NCBI GenBank assembly: GCA_016110215.1
Contig: JADWQD010000004.1
Coordinates: 434,001 to 498,000, forward strand
Direction: 5' to 3'
Source of the DNA: Capronia americana
Taxonomy: Eukaryota > Ascomycota > Eurotiomycetes > Chaetothyriales > Herpotrichiellaceae
Length of the DNA: 64,000 nucleotides
Positions 46,111-57,567 of the stretch are shown here, in pieces (positions within the stretch are counted from its first letter, which is position 1; the number at the start of each line of letters is the position of its first letter). Below the pieces are notes generated by a model. It saw nothing but the letters and a program-made list of their open reading frames with translations. It did not search any database and was not told the DNA's origin. Both the position numbers and the translations under genes were made by a program.

Positions 46111-48437
46111 TCACGCCGATACAAACGAAAATACACTGAGGTCAAACTTGGCTTTGGGCGAGCCCACGTCTGAGGTTTCATCCTCGCTGTTAGGCACCAA
46201 AGCATCTTCACTCCCACGTACGATACTCGATGCTGAGGCGAGGCCCTTTATTTGCGTGGTCGACCCCCGGTCGCTGTTGACTCCACTTCGTAGTTGTGCT
46301 GTTGGTGCTGGTGCGATCCGTCCGCTCAGCGACTCCAACGCTGTCTGCTGAACCTTCAGTGGTGATTGATCCCATGTTTTTGACTGATTCACCCTTTTGC
46401 AAATTGGTTCAACGCCGCTACCTTTTGGCACATTGTTGAGCGCACTTATTTGTACGTCCTCAGATGCGCGGTCGTTCGTCTGTTGTCCAGGCCCCATAGG
46501 TGGGAGCGACTGTAGAGACTGTAGTGATCGGTTTCGCCCACGCTGTGATTGGAGACCAAAGGTTTCCATCAACGACCCCTTGAGCTTTGCCTTCGTCAAC
46601 GCTTCATTTTGCTTTCGAATGTGATAGTCGAGGAGATCCTCAAATGCTTCGGGATCATCGTCCTGGCTGATCTCCTTCAGAGCTGCGCTATTGCGTGAGG
46701 GGGTCACGCTGACCGAAGGTGATAACATTGGTTGCTTTGGCGATTGGACTATGGGAGATGATTGTGGCACTGATGCCTGCGAATCATGTTCTCGTGGCAC
46801 TTTGACTTTTGTGGAAGCCTTGCGATGCACATTCTTGTCGGGACTGGCCGCCTGATGGACCTGAGGTCTAAGTAGCATTTCTCTGTTATCGTCCGCGAAC
46901 ACCTCAAACTTGGATTTTTGGGTTCTCCTGTTCCTGGGCATCTTTAGTGCTAAAGGGCTGGCCTCACCGCCCTTGGCTGGGAAGAACGGGCTCTGCTTCG
47001 TCTCCTTGGTTGGCGAGGGATCCGTCGAGTCTGAACACAAACGTTGTCGCTTCGTTGGCTGATATGTCGACATTGTCGCAGCTCTAGCCAAGAAATTCGT
47101 CCGGTCTGCAGCGGCCGACGGCGGAGCCACGAATGTCGCATTGCGCCGCAATGTCGGGGCCGTATGGACCAGTCTTGGCTCCCATGAAGCATTTCGGTTG
47201 CGTTCGAGTACCCGTTGCTGTGAAGGAGAAGGCGTCAAGCTATTGGGATCCAGCTCCGCCAGGGGCTGGCGATTTGGCTGGAAGAATGTCTCTATAGATT
47301 TCTTCGGCTTCAGATCTGGCACCCCTGCATAACTCTGCCTTCTCCGATCCCCTAGGGCTGGACGGGCAAGCGATTTGTTAACCTGCAAGGGTCCCTTCGA
47401 AAACGGATCGAGGTCACCACAGGCAACACCAAGTGCCGTCTCAGGATCGACGTAAGGCCCCAGGAACGGCATATCTGCATCTGACATTCCTGGCGCGAGC
47501 TCATTCAAGTGTATCACCTTTTGTGTAGTAGGACAAAAGACACGGTGATGTAGGAACGTCAATTCGGCGTTGCGGTAATCTTCCAGATAGCCGGTCGGTA
47601 CGATCATTTTCCCTTCCAGTTGGATAATGCGCAGGATCTTCTCAACGTCGTTATACTTCCGGACAAGACTGTGGGCGGTCTTCAGCCCGAGCTTGCCAAT
47701 GTTAGGTAGATAGTCGCAGCCACTGAGGATGGCCATCCGTCTGAACATCGCATCTGTCCAGCCGGCCAGACTAATCTCTTTGCACATGACAAAGTCGGCC
47801 CGCTCAATCTCAACCAGTTCTCCGTATTGGTTTAGCTTAGTCAAGAGCCGTTTCGCGCCGAATACAAGCATGTCGGAGTCCTCGGCCAGAATGCCATCGA
47901 TTATACCCTTCTGCTCCAAGTAGACAAGCTGAGCATCGGCCTCGTACGGCGCTACGATGTACTGAACATTGAGCTTCTTCAACTCCTCGATGAGCTGTCG
48001 GGCCATAACTGGGGTAACGTCGATGGCTTTCTGTAGTTCTTGTTGGGCTTGGGCGGTCTTCCCAGCCTTGTGCAATTCCAGACCTAATGCTCTGCTCTCT
48101 TCTCTCTTTTTCCGCCTCGCAGCGTTTGTTCCAGCTTTGCTGGGTAGATTGTCGCCATCGAATACGAGGTACGGAGTGACACCGAAGTCGATGAGCATGC
48201 GCACTCGGCTCAACACGAAATCGATGTGGATAGTAGTTGGTTTGTCCATGGCAAGGGCGAAAGCACAGCCCACTACGCCTCGGTGTAGCCATCCATAGGC
48301 GTCAACTCCAATAGTCTGTCCAGAGAACTTCTTGAGTGTGCAATGCTTGTGGATTGATTTCAATAAGGGCAGCAAGCCTGGCGATGTCAATACTAATGGT
48401 ACAAACGGATGTCCAGGTACTCACCCTTGATGCCCAT
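46111..48437 (-). CDS. EXO1: Exonuclease 1 (Rad2/XPG family)
   Basis: 5'-3' exonuclease and flap endonuclease acting in mismatch repair and end resection; nuclear. Exon 1 is only 13 nt (48437-48425, MGIK), followed by a 47-nt intron (GTGAGT..GCCAG) and exon 2, 48377-46111; together 759 aa. The splice restores the invariant MGIKGLLPLLKS. XPG-N contains GVDAYGWLHR (Asp) and VFDGD; XPG-I contains APYEADAQLVYLE and AEDSDMLVFG; the helix-hairpin-helix region follows at LSGCDYLPNIGKLG. All usual acidic metal ligands that I can locate are present. The C-terminal half (about 360-759) is disordered, Ser/Pro/Gln-rich. Confidence 0.95.
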
Positions 48438-48871
48438 GTCTGCCTTGTTGCCGCTGGCTCTCACCGCCTGTTTACGATATGCTTCCAACTTATGCACGGT
48501 AACGTAGAAGACTGATCAGAGAAATCGAGGGCGGCGATAGCGAGCGATGGTATGGGCGCGAACGGAGGACTCCGAGCCATTGATTGTGTTTCTGTGAATG
48601 TAATGGTGGTAGTTGGTACTTTGGCAGGCCAGTGCAATGCAAAGCATACCTGACCTGGCCAGCAGGAAGCGCCCACTCAATGCGCGACGCGTTGCGGGGG
48701 ATCCACTCAGTCCATCATTGGTGCCTTCGTGCCTGTTTCCTCACCAGCCACTAAGCCACCAGGCCGTTGACTCAGTGAGGCACACTTCCACCCGAGGTTC
48801 AGCCGGGCATCAACTTTTCTCGTCGACTTCGATGAACCTCTCCACTAGAAACCCACCCGGACACCATCACC
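48438..48871. promoter_or_regulatory. Divergent promoter, EXO1 / TMA16
   Basis: 434 bp between head-to-head ATGs. No specific site recognised. Confidence 0.4.
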
Positions 48872-49514
48872 ATGGCACGAGCACTAAACAAAGTCCAGAA
48901 GAAAATCTCCAAGAAGCGGGGTGGGAAGCCCAACTCCCTCCATGAGAACAGTAGGGATGCACAGCGGCTACGCCGTGCTGGGGCAAGAGAAGAGAAGTTA
49001 GCTCGGGTGTTAGACGCAGCAGTGAGGGCGAATCATGTCTATGGTAAGGGCCATTGCAGCGGATTGCTTGTATCGGTATTGATATTTCGTTTCGGTAGTG
49101 GACAGAGTGGCATGGTTCAGAACAGCACTAGAAGGGTCTTCGGGCCCTCTGTCAGACGACGAAATGCACGTCTTGACTCAAAGGTATGTCGTGTGACACT
49201 TTCTGAGAACTGCATCTCACAATTGTTTTAGTTTCATCGACCGCGAAGATGACGAGTTGGCCGAAGCCAGACAAGAAAGAAGACCGGGCAGACCGCCTAC
49301 AAAAGCTGAAGAGCGAATATCCCAGCGCAAGGAAGCCGAAGAACGAGAGTTTCGTGCTGGTCTCTGGATCCCCGAGCTCCGAACTGAAGAGAGCCGGTCG
49401 AAAGTCGAAAGATGGGCCGGAGAATGGGGCGGTCTGAACACGCTCGACTTCGTTCGTATCGTCAAGGACGGTGACATAAAGTCCTCAACCTTTCCACCAA
49501 AAGCCAATTCTTGA
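48872..49514 (+). CDS. TMA16: Translation machinery-associated protein 16
   Basis: Ribosome-biogenesis factor that associates with pre-60S particles in yeast. Three exons, 48872-49043, 49099-49183 and 49232-49514, introns 55 and 48 nt, total 179 aa, the usual length. Family features are the basic start MARALNKVQKKISKKRGGKPN, in pieces; the helical middle VDRVAWFRTAL; and the end EFRAGLWIPELRTEE, then W(A/G)GEWGGLNTLDFVRI. The joint between exons 1 and 2 gives NHVYVDRVAWF. It is divergent from EXO1. The nuclear/nucleolar role is from the family. Confidence 0.93.
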
Positions 49515-50273
49515 AGCCCAAGGAGTTCACATACGCATCAGATTCACCACACCAGCTCCATAGAGGAGACTCTTTCTTGACCGGAGAGCTCTGCCGATTA
49601 TTCGAAGTCATTATGAGGCTCTCGTTCGTCCCTATCATGATGATGCCTAGCGAACTTCCGCTCTCTACTTCATTTAGGCGCGGTCAGATGGCCCAAGCGT
49701 CGTGGAGTGCATCTTATGACATCGGACCATCGGTGTGAAGAGCTGATGGTCACTACAAGTTGTGCCTGACTCGAAGCCGGGAAGCGCTGCACTGCGGCAT
49801 CCAAGAATGCTAGGACAGCCTTGACGCTTTACTTGGAGCCAAGGTGGAAAAACGGAAACAACATGGCCGTCATTCTGGAAATATGCGAGATATGATGGCT
49901 GCCGATCTGCATTTTGCGTTCGTAGTGGTATGAGGTTCAGCATGCTAAGAACTGCGGTTTGTCATGATATGGATGGCTGTTACGCGATCTTGATTAGCTC
50001 GCAGTTGACTCTGCTGAAGATAGATTGTTTCCTACGCCGATATCAGGAAGCGACATTACATTTTGATGGCATCATGGCATCTCGACTCGGACATCAGAAC
50101 ATCGACCCCCTGATAACATGACTCGTCGAGAAATCCTTCACGTGACGGAATGACTCGCTTCGCCTCTGGATTCTCCGCGAAACTTTCCAGACAGACACGC
50201 CATCTTTCCACCTTCTTTCATCCAAAGTCAGTCCCTCATCTTTCTATCTTCCCTGCATTTACCTGCTCTCGAG
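49515..50273. other. Intergenic, TMA16 to MAM33
   Basis: 760 bp; short frames only, none protein-like. A pyrimidine-rich tract (50195-50265) precedes the MAM33 start. Confidence 0.5.
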
Positions 50274-51358
50274 ATGCTTTCGCTTAGGATGCTCAGCCGG
50301 GCCTTGCCCAAAGCTTTGCCTCGCCAGCCTGCGATCCGCTCCATATCATCCATCTCGAAATTCGCACCTCGCCGGCCGCAATGGCAGCCGGCGTCGAAAT
50401 TATCGTACCCTGCATTCTCGACCTCTATCGCCAGGAGAGAACCGGCGGGTCAATGTATGTTATTTCAATAGCAACCAAAGGTGTTACTGATCAGTTTTAA
50501 AGCGGACGAGGCGCTCATTGCGAAACTCAACAACGAGCGACAGCTCGAACTTCAGTCACAGACAGATGACAAGCAGGCCATCATCGACGAATTCCTCGAG
50601 AACAGTCCCTTCAAGCTCCACGACAAGCCTGGCTCACACGAGATTGTCCTCACGAGAGATTTTGGCAATGAGAAGTGCGGGCGCTCCTTCGACTGACTGC
50701 AAGATCGAGACTGACGGCAAATAGGATCAAGATCAAGTTGAGCGTATCCGACATCTCCGAATACCCGGCCGAAGACGATTTTGATGCGATAGACGAAGAT
50801 GGCGCGCTTTCAGACGAGGACTTTGGTGCAGGAAGGAAAACTGCCAATCAGTCAGGCGCAAAAGGAGGGAAGATCGACGTCCTGCCCGAGGACAGCATCG
50901 CGCCTGCCGACCGAGCTGAGGGAGAAGAAGGCGAGGATGAGCAACCCTCTCCTGCCTACCCTGCTCAACTGACCATCACTATCACCAAGCCTGGCAACAA
51001 GGCGATTGAGATACGAGCTGTTGCCCAAGATGGCACCATTGAGATCGAGAACCTCAGTTTCTTCCCCAAGGAGTCGCTGCTCGAAGCGCAGAGTACCAAG
51101 GACGCATCAGAAGCCCGGAGTCTGTACGCAGGCCCGCCTGTCGATGAGCTTGACCCCGAGCTTCAGCAGATGCTTCAGCAGTACCTTGAGGAGAGGGGTA
51201 TTGACGAGGAACTAGCCAGCTTCCTGCCGGAATATATGGACTACAAGGAGCAGAAAGAATACGTCAAGTGGCTCGAAGGTTGGTGCAATACTCGTGACCA
51301 CAGTTGTGATAGTGCTAATGCCTTTTCAACAGATCTCGAGACCTTCGTCAAGGAGTGA
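50274..51358 (+). CDS. MAM33: Mitochondrial matrix acidic protein (MAM33/p32)
   Basis: Homologue of yeast Mam33 and human p32/gC1qBP, an acidic doughnut-shaped homotrimer of the mitochondrial matrix that supports mitochondrial translation. Four exons, 50274-50454, 50503-50674, 50725-51278 and 51333-51358, introns 48, 50 and 54 nt, total 310 aa. Residues 1-55 are an Arg/Ser-rich presequence (MLSLRMLSRALPKALPRQ). The acidic core has the strand IKIKLSVSDIS, a long acidic insert (DFDAIDEDGALSDEDFG, EEGEDEQPS), LTITITKPGNKAIEIRA, and the typical end of the family, YDGPPVDELDP-like (YAGPPVDELDPELQQ) and EYVKWLEDLETFVK. Confidence 0.94.
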
Positions 51359-52802
51359 TTTCATTCCACTAACGCAGCGATAGCAGCTCCAGAACCTTTC
51401 TTATTTGCAGTATTATTAGACGCTCCACTTCCGCAGCATTTCTCCGTGTGCAAAAAGGTGTACATTATGTGACAAAAACAAGCCACAGGCGAACAATAAG
51501 ATAATCGGATACCCATAACCCAATTGAAACATTGGTCAATTCGTTGACTGTCTTGCTCATTGCGTGTGATGTTCGAGGAGCTGTGCCCAGTAGTCATGAA
51601 TTCCGTTTCTGGAGATCTGAATCCTTTCCAAAGCTGACATTCCTATCTTGGTGCGCTGATGAGACCTAGAACCGCGATGTCATCCTTGGTGAGCTCAACT
51701 CCGCCAGCATTTCCTCTGATTGTCCAAGCTGGAATCCTGTTGTGGCCGTAAAGCTGAAATGTAATTTTCTAAGCCCAGCGCGCGCCAAGGTGCCCAAAAA
51801 GGTCGGCGTTGCGGTTCGTATCACTCACTCACTCACTGCCCTTCTTGGAAGCATGACTGGCGTGTACGAACGCATCACGAGCAGTCGCAGTGCTGTTGGC
51901 CGGAAAAGGTCTTGGGTACGGCTTCTTGGATGACTTGAGAGTGAGAAGGGTAACAGCGGCGAGTTCAGCTCCTTCATATTCTGTCGTATCTCTCGTTTCT
52001 GTCATACTCCACCCGTGTCGTATCCAGGCGTATCCCGTATTCCTCCCCAGCTCTCCCGAGGTAGAGATCCCCATTCGGGGACCAAGAGGGCGAGTGACAG
52101 GCACAAAATTGTTCATAGTGCTTCAGGGTCGGTTGGAATGATGATGCCGACTCCTCATACCCCAATCAAATGCATTCTAAATCACACTCCGCGGCGCAGT
52201 GAAGCCGCTGACTCGTCACGTTGATGACTTAACATGCCTTAATGCCCCGGACGTTATGCGGGGTCGCAAGCTTTCTCAGCGCCCAAGACAGCTTTAGGCG
52301 TCCAGACCAGTTCCTGGTACCACGCTAAGTACCCCGGGCAAACGTCTTGCTCGACCCAGCATGGAATTGGCGTGGTCTCATTGGGGCTGCCTCCGTGTCA
52401 TCCGTCATGTTCGCCCCATCCCACGATTGCCTTCGCCTTGGGACAGTCGAGAGCAAGGAGTTTCGACTTGCCCGTACTGGGGCACTCGTACCGATACGCA
52501 AGGAACGACGGGGAGATGGAAAACACCGACTCAGGTCGCTTGGGCTGAACCTAGAAAGCGCTACAAGAAGGAGCGCTGCAACCTGACATCCGCTATGAAT
52601 ACAGTTATCTCCTACAGAGTCCTTCTTGGGAAAGTGTTTAGCCTCGCAGCCTGTCCGGTGAGATCCACCTCGCATCGTATCGCCTCTAGCTTTTGAGTGT
52701 TGACCATCCTACGCTTGTTCCTATTTAATTACCTTCGAAATCCCATCCACCTGACAAAGCAAAACTCGCAGGGCCTTTTGTTGTGGTCACTTCGCTCTCA
52801 AG
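51359..52802. other. 1.4-kb intergenic region before the P450
   Basis: No supportable gene. Several 60-116-codon frames overlap on both strands at about 51740-52690, none with a motif. The last 120 bp include TTTAATT and a pyrimidine tract suited to the P450 promoter. Confidence 0.45.
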
Positions 52803-54458
52803 ATGAACACGTATCTAACCGCAGGCTTGGGACTGCTTGGAGTTTCGGTGGTATACTTTATCATTGCAACTTTTCTTTCCAACCGGTACCACGCCAGGAA
52901 GGCTCGAGAACTCGGATGTCAGCCAGCATGGGAACGGCCGTACCGCCTACCACTCGGCATCGATCTGGTAAAGGAGGTCTTGGACGCTGATAAGAACCAT
53001 ATCGTTCCGAATTACTTCTTGGAAGTGTACAACGTCAAAGTCGGCAAGAGGCAGACATGGATCCAAAATATGCTTGGAAGTTACGGATATATAACCTCGG
53101 ACCCGAAGAACGTCCAAGCTATCCTCGCCACTCAATTCAACGACTTCGAGCTGGGAGAGTCGCGCCGGGGGAACTTCTTCCCTATGCTGGGCAATGGAAT
53201 CTTCACTACTGACGGCAAAGGGTGGTAAGTCGCCAATTTCCAATACACAAAGATCATGCCTTGCCTTCTAACTTTTGCCAGGGAACATTCACGTGCCCTC
53301 CTGCGTCCCCAGTTCGCTCGCCAACAAGTGTCCAATCTCGAGCTGGAGGAGATCCATGTCCAGAATATGTTCAAGCATCTCCCCACGCGAAATGGCTGGA
53401 CCGGTCAAGCTGACCTGTCACCACTGTTTTTCCGCCTGACGCTTGACTCTGCTACCGAGTTCCTGTTCGGCCAAAGCGTCAACTCACAGATCGCTGCTCT
53501 GCCTGGCTACACTGGGGAAGGACGAAAACCCGGTGAGCTGGATTGGACCAGATTCGCCAACTGCTTCGACTCGGGTACTATGTCTCTGGGAACGCGGGCG
53601 CGTTTGGCTGATCTGTACTGGCTATACAACCCCAAGCACTTCAACGACAATTGCAGAGAGGTTCACAGATTTGCCGATTACTATGTCGACCTGGCGCTGA
53701 ACTCGGATCTGTCCTCGTTGAGCGAGCATAACGTCGAGAAAGACGAAAAAGGCCAAAAGAAGGAGAAATATATCTTCTTGAAAGAACTCGTCAAAGCCAC
53801 GCGCGATCCGGTCGAGCTGCGAAGCCAACTGCTGAACATTCTGCTTGCTGGCCGCGACACCACAGCTGGACTTCTTGGCTTTACCTTCTACTCATTGGTC
53901 AGACATCCCAAGGTCTTCAAGCAGTTGCGCGACACAATTCTGGAGAACTTCGGCACGTACGAGTCGCCGAAGTCTATCACTTTCGAAACACTCAAGGGCT
54001 GCTCGTACCTCCAACACGTCATGTCTGAAACTCTCCGACTATACGCCACAGTCCCTTTCAATAGCCGCCGCGCCACCCGAGACACTACTCTTCCTCGCGG
54101 TGGTGGTCCAGATGGCAACTCTCCGATCTACGTCAAGAAGGGCATGGAAGTCAACTACTCTTGTCACATCATGCACCACCGCGAAGATATTTGGGGACCG
54201 GACGTTGAAGAGTTCAAGCCCGAGAGGTGGGTATCGCGTCGACCTGGGTGGGAGTTCCTGCCTTTCAATGGCGGACCTCGAATCTGCCTGGGACAGCAAT
54301 TTGCATTGACTGAGGCCGGCTATGTGATTGTGCGCATCTTGCAGAAGTTTGATGGCATTGAGACTTATGAGACAGACCCGATCGTTCGACACTCGTACGG
54401 CCTTACCACTGCTCCTCTGCGCCTTCCGGTCCGCCTACATGAAGCAGCTGCGAGCTGA
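52803..54458 (+). CDS. Cytochrome P450, CYP52-like
   Basis: Membrane-bound monooxygenase resembling the CYP52 family, which hydroxylates n-alkanes and fatty acids at the terminal carbon in the ER. Two exons, 52803-53224 and 53282-54458, with a 57-nt intron (GTAAGT..GCCAG), give 532 aa. The N-terminal anchor is LGLLGVSVVYFIIATFL (about 8-25). Further marks are ILATQFNDFELG, the I-helix AGRDTTAG, ETLR of the K-helix, FKPERW, and the heme loop FLPFNGGPRICLGQQFA with the Cys ligand. The last motif and the phrase LTEAGYVIVRILQ are close to CYP52; the exact subfamily needs comparison with named P450s. Confidence 0.92.
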
Positions 54459-56143
54459 ATGTCTTCAGCGGGGATGTTGCCGCCCGGTGACGGCAATTAC
54501 CTGAGATGGAGCTGGCGGGAGCAGACCAAGCAGTTCCGATGGACTGAGCTGGATGGAGCCTTTCTCCCACTTGCTCTCCTTCTTTGACATCAAGCTACCT
54601 TCTCCAGCATTGTACGGCATCAAGAGCAAAGAATATACATATTCAGCTTACCTCTGCATTCCATACCTCACAAAAGCACGCCGCTATGGGATTCATGCCT
54701 GCTTTCTCCCTGATCACCGCCTGTGTTATGCTGCATCTCATCTCGCCTTCAGCATGTACCGTCTCTCGTTGCAAAACAGTCATGGGAGGATTACCCTCAA
54801 CTACAGAAAGCACGGTGGAGGAGGAGGTTCAAACCTCAGCCTTCGGTCTCCTGTCCGCCCAGTCAAGTCCTGTTTTCACATCTGGTGTCTACGACACCAT
54901 TTCAAGCGTGACCGGGGTGTCGTCATGTCCGTCAGATTCGTCTGACACTCACCGAGCTTCGCAGCTTCTGGACCGCAGCCGCCGCGAACAACAATCTGAG
55001 GATACATCAACCGTCAGGACTGGGTCCGTCTTTAAGTTCCAACAGAACGTTCGCTTGGTCGGTTATTAACGGTCTAGCAGACACGGTCTCACTGTTGGGT
55101 ATGATACTGTGGCACATCTCGCCGTCGGGTCAATGGGTGCTCCTCGACAAAAGGTAGCACTCCGCGCGTCTACCTCAATCGAAGAAGGTGGCAGGCCTGG
55201 GATGCTTGCTGAGTCAAAGAAGCATTCGCCCCGAGGCCTGTTTTCACGAGGCTGGGAGGAAGGAGCACTGCATGCAAGGACGTTTGCAATGGTCTTGGCG
55301 CTCGTTTCATTTGGGGTTGGCTGCTTTCGAATTTGGCACACCGAATACAAAGCAGATGATAGACGGGAAGGGACAGAAGCTCCAAGCTCGCCTGTTGAGT
55401 AGGTAGGAAGTGAGGGATCAGGACTCCAGCCCGACAGTGGAAAGGGCGGGGAGATCGCTCGGGGCAGTAAACGGGCACCAGAATGAAGCCATGCACGACT
55501 TGCGTCACAAGTTTCGCATGTCTCTTCCTTCGCCTGGTTGACGTTGCATTCATCGGTTATCTTGCACCAGCAAACATTAGTACCCCGCTTATCTACCAAG
55601 ACCCCTCTTGTTGCTCCCATGCTTTACGAGCTCTCGTAACTCATACAGGAACCAACTTCAAGATCAATCTGGATGTCTCATGGCGTCCCTGTCGGTGTTT
55701 CCACGCTCGCCACATTACGGCACATCCTTGCTCGTGACTAAAGCGTCGTCCTTCTCTCATTGGCTCTCAAGACGTTCCCGTGGCGCGTGCATCGTTACCT
55801 CTGCTGTCCGTTTCCAAACTTTTATATCACCATGACGTCTGCGCGCGAGTGTTTGTGCCAGTTCCAAGCTCCCGACATGTGAAAGCTCAAGAAGCAGGTT
55901 TCAAGGCCGTGATACTGTAAGAGGACACGGTAATATCTCGCGCCACCGTGCTACCTGGCAAGAATAATTACATATTAACCATTACCTGTGCCGGGTCCTT
56001 TTCTTTCAGTTCCCAATCCCACTTCCTCTCCCGATTGCTCAACTTCCACAGCTGCCACGACCATCAGAGTGATCCTGGAGTGATTACAATTAAGTAATCA
56101 AGCCTGACTGACTTAGGATCTATCAACACACCGATCATCGAAC
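54459..56143. other. 1.7-kb intergenic region with two weak gene candidates
   Basis: Candidate 1: 54686-55069, + (127 aa), begins MGFMPAFSLITACVML, which resembles a signal peptide, then a Ser/Thr-rich body. Candidate 2: 55133-55402, + (89 aa), with one hydrophobic segment TFAMVLALVSFGVG. Neither has a splice structure or homology I recognise, so I do not call them genes. The remainder seems empty. Confidence 0.35.
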
Positions 56144-56821
56144 ATGTCGTCCTCCGCCTCGTCCGCCGCTTCCAGCATCTTCTCAAGCGGGACGTCCCTC
56201 GCGCGCGAATCCCCCGCCCACGCCGCTGCGACGGCCTACGCGTCCGCCAAATCCGCGCGATCTGCCGCCTCTTTCTCCTACGGGACTATCTTCCTCATCG
56301 CACTCACGGGGATCATCACCACCCTGGCCATCGTCGCCGCGAGCGTCTATTTCAGCGGGTATGCCGACGATGTGGCCGAGTGGTGGGCCAAGCGGTATTA
56401 CAAGGCCAAGGCGATCGCGGAGGTGAAGGTGCTTGAGAACGTCGGGTCCGAGAAGGTCCAGGGGGCGGTGAAGGGTGAGTTGCCTAGTTTTCTTCCTCGT
56501 CTTTGACTTGTTTTTGTTTCCCTTTTCCCAAGAAAAACAGCCGACGATGGAGAAAACACAAAAGCAAGAGAAAAGGAAAAGAGAAACGAAGGATAAAAGG
56601 GAGAACGAAATCCAATGGATACTCACGGCCATTTCTTTTCCTTCTTGGGTGCGTGGGTTGAATCTTGACTGACCATCTGAACCTTGGCAGATTCATTGAA
56701 GAACAATCCCGTCATGGGTGAGGATGAGCTCGAGCAGGTCTCAGGTGGATTGGGCAAGGAAGCGATGCAGCAGGGCCTAGGTGGCGTTAGCGATAAATTG
56801 GGCGGGTTGGGGAAGTTGTGA
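56144..56821 (+). CDS. Small single-pass membrane protein, 153 aa
   Basis: I do not recognise a named family. Two exons, 56144-56474 and 56691-56821, around a 216-nt intron (GTGAGT..GGCAG), long for this window. The first 45 residues are Ser/Ala-rich. One membrane helix follows, TIFLIALTGIITTLAIVAASVYF (in pieces, about 48-70). Then come DVAEWWAKRYYKAKAIAEVKVLENVG (helical, basic and acidic) and a Gly-rich tail (GGLGKEAMQQGLGG, GGLGK). Coding is supported by clean splice sites and a frame that closes at 154 codons including stop. It may be a mitochondrial or ER tail protein; this is inference. Confidence 0.7.
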
Positions 56822-57567
56822 CCTTGACCTCACACATCCCTCTCCATGGTGTTCAATGGCAGTAGAGCGGCTGGAGACTCGAATGCAACAGGCACGGATT
56901 CAAAAATACAGGGCCTGGATTTGGGCGTCTTCTTTCAAGGGAATGTTTCTTCTACGGGCATCACAAGGGCCGATTCTCTCAATAAACGTGGATGGATCAT
57001 TTCGCGCCAACGGCTTGGATTGATAGGAAGACCGTTGAGCAGCGTAAGATAAAAGTAAAAGGCACAGCTCAAGGATCAGTATTCTCTCCAACTTGCAGCC
57101 GTGGATAACTGTTCCAAAATCAACATAGATTCACCGCATGGATGGCTGGCTGGGCTTCGATTTCCGTGCTCTTCAATTCTTGTGGCGGCCTCGTATTTGA
57201 GGATCCTCATCCACGACTCCCATCAACGATTTCGACTATGGCCGTCCTGGGCTACGGGAGGCTATTGGAGTCAGACTTAGGCTTGTGACTGTGGCTTTAA
57301 GCATGGCTTCAGGGCTTTCTCTCAGCAAGGATGATAAGTGCGTGAGGGTGTCTGGAAGCTGTTTATCTCGGATGGAGTCGACGAACGACGCTACAACGAG
57401 TCGGCTGGAGGAAACTTTTTCCGCACCGCAGGCTTGAACCTCGAGGGTCCCAGCTCCGGTGTTCAGACTGGCTTCACACCGCATATCTCTCGCCCTTGCT
57501 CTCACCCAGCAACAACATGACTCCTTAAGCCCGGATCTACAATTCTCAATTCACTAGTGCCAATACG
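56822..57567. other. Intergenic, upstream of the desaturase
   Basis: 745 bp. No gene; short frames on both strands only. Confidence 0.5.
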
